NCBI GenBank assembly: GCA_022360905.1
Contig: JAKSBX010000248.1
Location: forward strand, 1 to 35,439
Length of the DNA: 35,439 nt
Origin: Chromatiales bacterium
GTDB lineage: Bacteria; Pseudomonadota; Gammaproteobacteria; Chromatiales; Chromatiaceae
Direction: 5' to 3'
Shown here: positions 33,346-35,439 of the stretch, in pieces
Layout: every line of letters begins with the position of its first letter
Position numbering within the stretch: the stretch's first letter is position 1
Notes under the pieces: generated by a model
Databases searched by the model: none
What the model was told of the DNA's origin: nothing
The model's input: the letters and a program-made list of their open reading frames with translations, nothing else
Program-made: the position numbers and the translations under genes

Positions 33346-34944
33346 ATGCTACTGGGCCGCTTCATTGTGTTTTTTTGTGTGGTAAGTTTCCTATTGACCG
33401 CCTGTGGCGAAAGCGGTGATTCAACGCCGGTATATACAATTGATCTTGCCTTTGAGCGTCAGGTGTCGGATAGACTCAGCCCTTTCACTGTTACGGTGAC
33501 ACTGAAAAGGGATGGCAGTTTGGAAAGTGGTGCGGCACATGAACTGGCGGTTTCCTTGAGAGAGGGTGCAAGTGATATCCCCACCGAAATATCGACGGGT
33601 GTCTATCGTTTTACTGTCACGCCAATGCGAAGCGGGGAGCATCCGGTAACCGTTTCATATCAGGGGGTCAGCGTCAGCCGCACGGCCCTGGTGCTGGAGA
33701 TGGTGGATCCGGCCTGGGGGCAACCCCTGGCGGTAGAGGGAATGGTCAACACACCGGGCTACGAGGATGGCGTGACCATTTCCCCGGACGGGGAGTATCT
33801 CTTTGTACAGTATGGGCCGTTCTATTTCAGCGCTTATCATCTGTTTGAAATGCCGCGGGCAAACGGTGGTTGTGGCGGCGACCGATTGAGCCCTGTCCGT
33901 TGCACCCATACCTGGCTTGATCAGGTTATCGGTCCCTATGACGCCCCTGAACGTCCTGGTTTCTTTGGCGGACGCATATCTGCGGCGACCCATCTACACA
34001 ACGCCAATTCCTGGGGGGTTGGTATCGATCAGGCGCCGAACTTTGCTGCTTCGACGATGTTCTATGGCTTTAAACGTCAGGCGGATGGGAGTTTTGCCGA
34101 ACCGTTCTATCTGGCCTTTAGCGATGAGAACGATGCGCTGATCAGCCCCTATGGCCTCAGTTTCATAATGCACGGAGACGGTACTGCCACGGCGCTGTTT
34201 TCGATGGATGATCCGAGCGATCCCGATTGGGTCGACCTGGATAGTGACGGTAGACTGGATGTGCAAAGCCAGAGTGACGTGTTTATGTCGGAGATCATCT
34301 TGGGGCAAGACAATCTACTGGGGTATTTTGTCGCCTCCGGCCTGCCGGGTACTCCGCCGGTACGGAGTACGTCTTTCCCTGCACGGATGATCAACTTCGG
34401 AGGGACTGGCGCAAACGGTATCGCCGGTACTCAAGGCAACCCGCATCTGTATCAAAGCAATGGCTCGGTTAAGTCGATCTGGACAGACGATGAGCGTGAC
34501 CTGGATGCGGATTACGGTGACATAGCCGCCTATGTGCCGGATTCCGGTATGCTGACCGCGGAGAGTTGGTCCAAGGTCGTACTCCCGGCCCCTGTGAATC
34601 AGCCCGGTCCCAGCAACGAGATCCAGCCGTTTTATAGTGGTAAGGGGCTCTATTTTACTCACGCCAGCGATGTTGCGCTGCCGGAGATTTACTACTCTGC
34701 CTACAGTGGCGATGACAGTGTGGCGGATTATCGGAATGGCGACAACTGGAGCGAACCGGTCAAGATCCTGGGTGTAGGTGTCGCCGACCAAGCCGGCAAG
34801 GTGATTGCCGTTGGCGAGCCGACCGTGGCTACCCGCAGCGACGGGGAATACCTTTACTTCGTTTACGGCGCCATCCGTGATAACAGTGATCCAACAGGCA
34901 TACCCGATATCGATATGCAGGCCGGTTATGTTAGAAAACGGTGA
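33346..34944 (+). CDS. Lipoprotein with beta-propeller-like repeats, unknown function
   Basis: A 532-residue predicted lipoprotein. The signal peptide ends in a lipobox LLTAC, with Cys20 as lipidation site and GES after it, which favours the outer membrane. Residues 25-120 look like an Ig-like or cadherin-like beta domain (FTVTVTLKRDGSLESG, VSYQGVSVSRTALVLEM). The rest carries repeated blades such as GVTISPDGEYLFVQYG and VATRSDGEYLYFVYG, the PD40/TolB-type beta-propeller pattern, and a DWVDLDSDGRLDVQSQSD stretch that looks like a calcium-binding loop. AAGGA lies about 6 nt before ATG 33346. No enzyme motif is recognisable, and no neighbour suggests a partner. The 230 nt before it, after the acnB hairpin, hold no gene I can support. 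Confidence 0.85.
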   Translation: MLLGRFIVFFCVVSFLLTACGESGDSTPVYTIDLAFERQVSDRLSPFTVTVTLKRDGSLESGAAHELAVSLREGASDIPTEISTGVYRFTVTPMRSGEHPVTVSYQGVSVSRTALVLEMVDPAWGQPLAVEGMVNTPGYEDGVTISPDGEYLFVQYGPFYFSAYHLFEMPRANGGCGGDRLSPVRCTHTWLDQVIGPYDAPERPGFFGGRISAATHLHNANSWGVGIDQAPNFAASTMFYGFKRQADGSFAEPFYLAFSDENDALISPYGLSFIMHGDGTATALFSMDDPSDPDWVDLDSDGRLDVQSQSDVFMSEIILGQDNLLGYFVASGLPGTPPVRSTSFPARMINFGGTGANGIAGTQGNPHLYQSNGSVKSIWTDDERDLDADYGDIAAYVPDSGMLTAESWSKVVLPAPVNQPGPSNEIQPFYSGKGLYFTHASDVALPEIYYSAYSGDDSVADYRNGDNWSEPVKILGVGVADQAGKVIAVGEPTVATRSDGEYLYFVYGAIRDNSDPTGIPDIDMQAGYVRKR

Positions 34945-35040
34945 TTGGTGACAAGCTGTGTCATGACCGGCGACATTTGATTTGAGGTCGGCGATAATAG
35001 GTGAATTCACCCGGAATGATGTACTCATAGGAGTAGTAGC

Positions 35041-35439
35041 ATGAGCGAGTCGGCAGATTTGGTGGAGAAGGCGGAGAGTCTCGCGTTTGATCTCGAGATG
35101 AAATACGGCTGCTGTCCGCAGTGCGTGCTGACGGCCGTCAAGGATACGGTAGGAGGCGTTTCGGACAATACCATCAAGGCCAGTCATGGGTTGTCCGGCG
35201 GCGGCGGGCTGATGGGGCAGGGTGCTTGTGGCGCGCTTACCGGTGGGTTGCTGGCTTTGAGCACAAAGCGCGGTCGGGATGCCGACAAGCTGGACAAAGG
35301 GCGTGGTATGTCGAATTTCCAGATTGGCAGGAAATTGGTCGATAGATTCGTCAATGAATATGGGGGCGTCACCTGCGAAGCGTTACAGCAACGTTTTACC
35401 GGACGCACCTGGGATATGTGGAACCCGGTTGAATATAAG
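35041..35439 (+). CDS. C_GCAxxG_C_C family redox protein (3' end cut by window edge)
   Basis: An open frame of 133 codons from ATG 35041 to the right edge without a stop, preceded by TAGGAG at 35028-35033 (7-nt spacing). The protein shows the Cys pattern of this small family of putative redox proteins: YGCCPQCVL near residues 22-30, GACGALTGGLLAL near 62-74 and GVTCEALQQRF near 109-119. A glycine-rich loop (LSGGGGLMGQ) precedes the second motif. Family members are about 140-150 residues, so little is missing. Their reaction is unknown; they are often linked to selenium, sulfur or oxidoreductase genes. It is 96 nt downstream of the lipoprotein gene, with no evident link. Confidence 0.85.
   Translation, partial: MSESADLVEKAESLAFDLEMKYGCCPQCVLTAVKDTVGGVSDNTIKASHGLSGGGGLMGQGACGALTGGLLALSTKRGRDADKLDKGRGMSNFQIGRKLVDRFVNEYGGVTCEALQQRFTGRTWDMWNPVEYK

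Noticed and set aside
1-35439. tRNA genes, CRISPR array, transposases, prophage genes, toxin-antitoxin or defence system
   Set aside because: None was seen on either strand; the ordered metabolic and regulatory genes look like core or stable accessory chromosome.

Overview
The window reads as ordinary chromosome of a free-living or symbiotic gammaproteobacterium. This is inferred from AcnB, SthA, the H2-sensor operon, a Shethna-type ferredoxin, sigma54/NtrC-style control and codon/GC style; no rRNA or marker gene is present to fix the taxon. The FeSII-type ferredoxin (a nitrogenase-protection protein in Azotobacter) and the H2-sensing hydrogenase suggest a diazotrophic, H2-capable organism, but no nif genes or energy-converting hydrogenase genes lie here.

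Layout. 1-3049: 3' part of a HupT-like histidine kinase, then the H2-sensing hydrogenase HupU/HupV, translationally coupled. 3301-5439: a methyltransferase, a GNAT acetyltransferase and a secreted PepSY protein. 5581-7246: a membrane-anchored unknown and an AHSA1/SRPBCC protein, the latter divergent from an HxlR regulator across a near-perfect palindromic operator. 7291-8336: FeSII ferredoxin divergent from an SMR-type (Gdx/SugE) guanidinium exporter, with three NtrC-like sites between them. 8432-13537 (all minus): a doubtful remnant, soluble transhydrogenase SthA, a GGDEF-EAL protein and an M48 protease.

13672-23888 is the most interesting block: a guanidine-nitrogen assimilation operon. It has an ABC importer (binding protein, permease, ATPase), two DUF1989 proteins (carboxyguanidine deiminase subunits), a biotin-dependent guanidine/urea carboxylase and an allophanate hydrolase. 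Together these would import guanidinium, carboxylate it, deiminate carboxyguanidine to allophanate and hydrolyse that to ammonia and CO2. Upstream are NtrC-like half-sites, a consensus IHF site and a sigma54 -24/-12 promoter, followed by a guanidine-I (ykkC) riboswitch in the leader. A second riboswitch of a different class, guanidine-II (mini-ykkC: two hairpins with ACGA loops), sits inside the operon directly before the carboxylase gene. The operon thus appears gated by nitrogen status and twice by guanidine. A REP-like palindrome separates the binding-protein gene from the permease gene.

24242-35439: a very large kinase-ATPase-GAF-diguanylate cyclase hybrid, a LysR regulator facing away from acnB, aconitase B, a beta-propeller-like lipoprotein, and a C_GCAxxG_C_C family protein cut by the right edge. 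No tRNA, rRNA, CRISPR array, IS element or prophage was seen.
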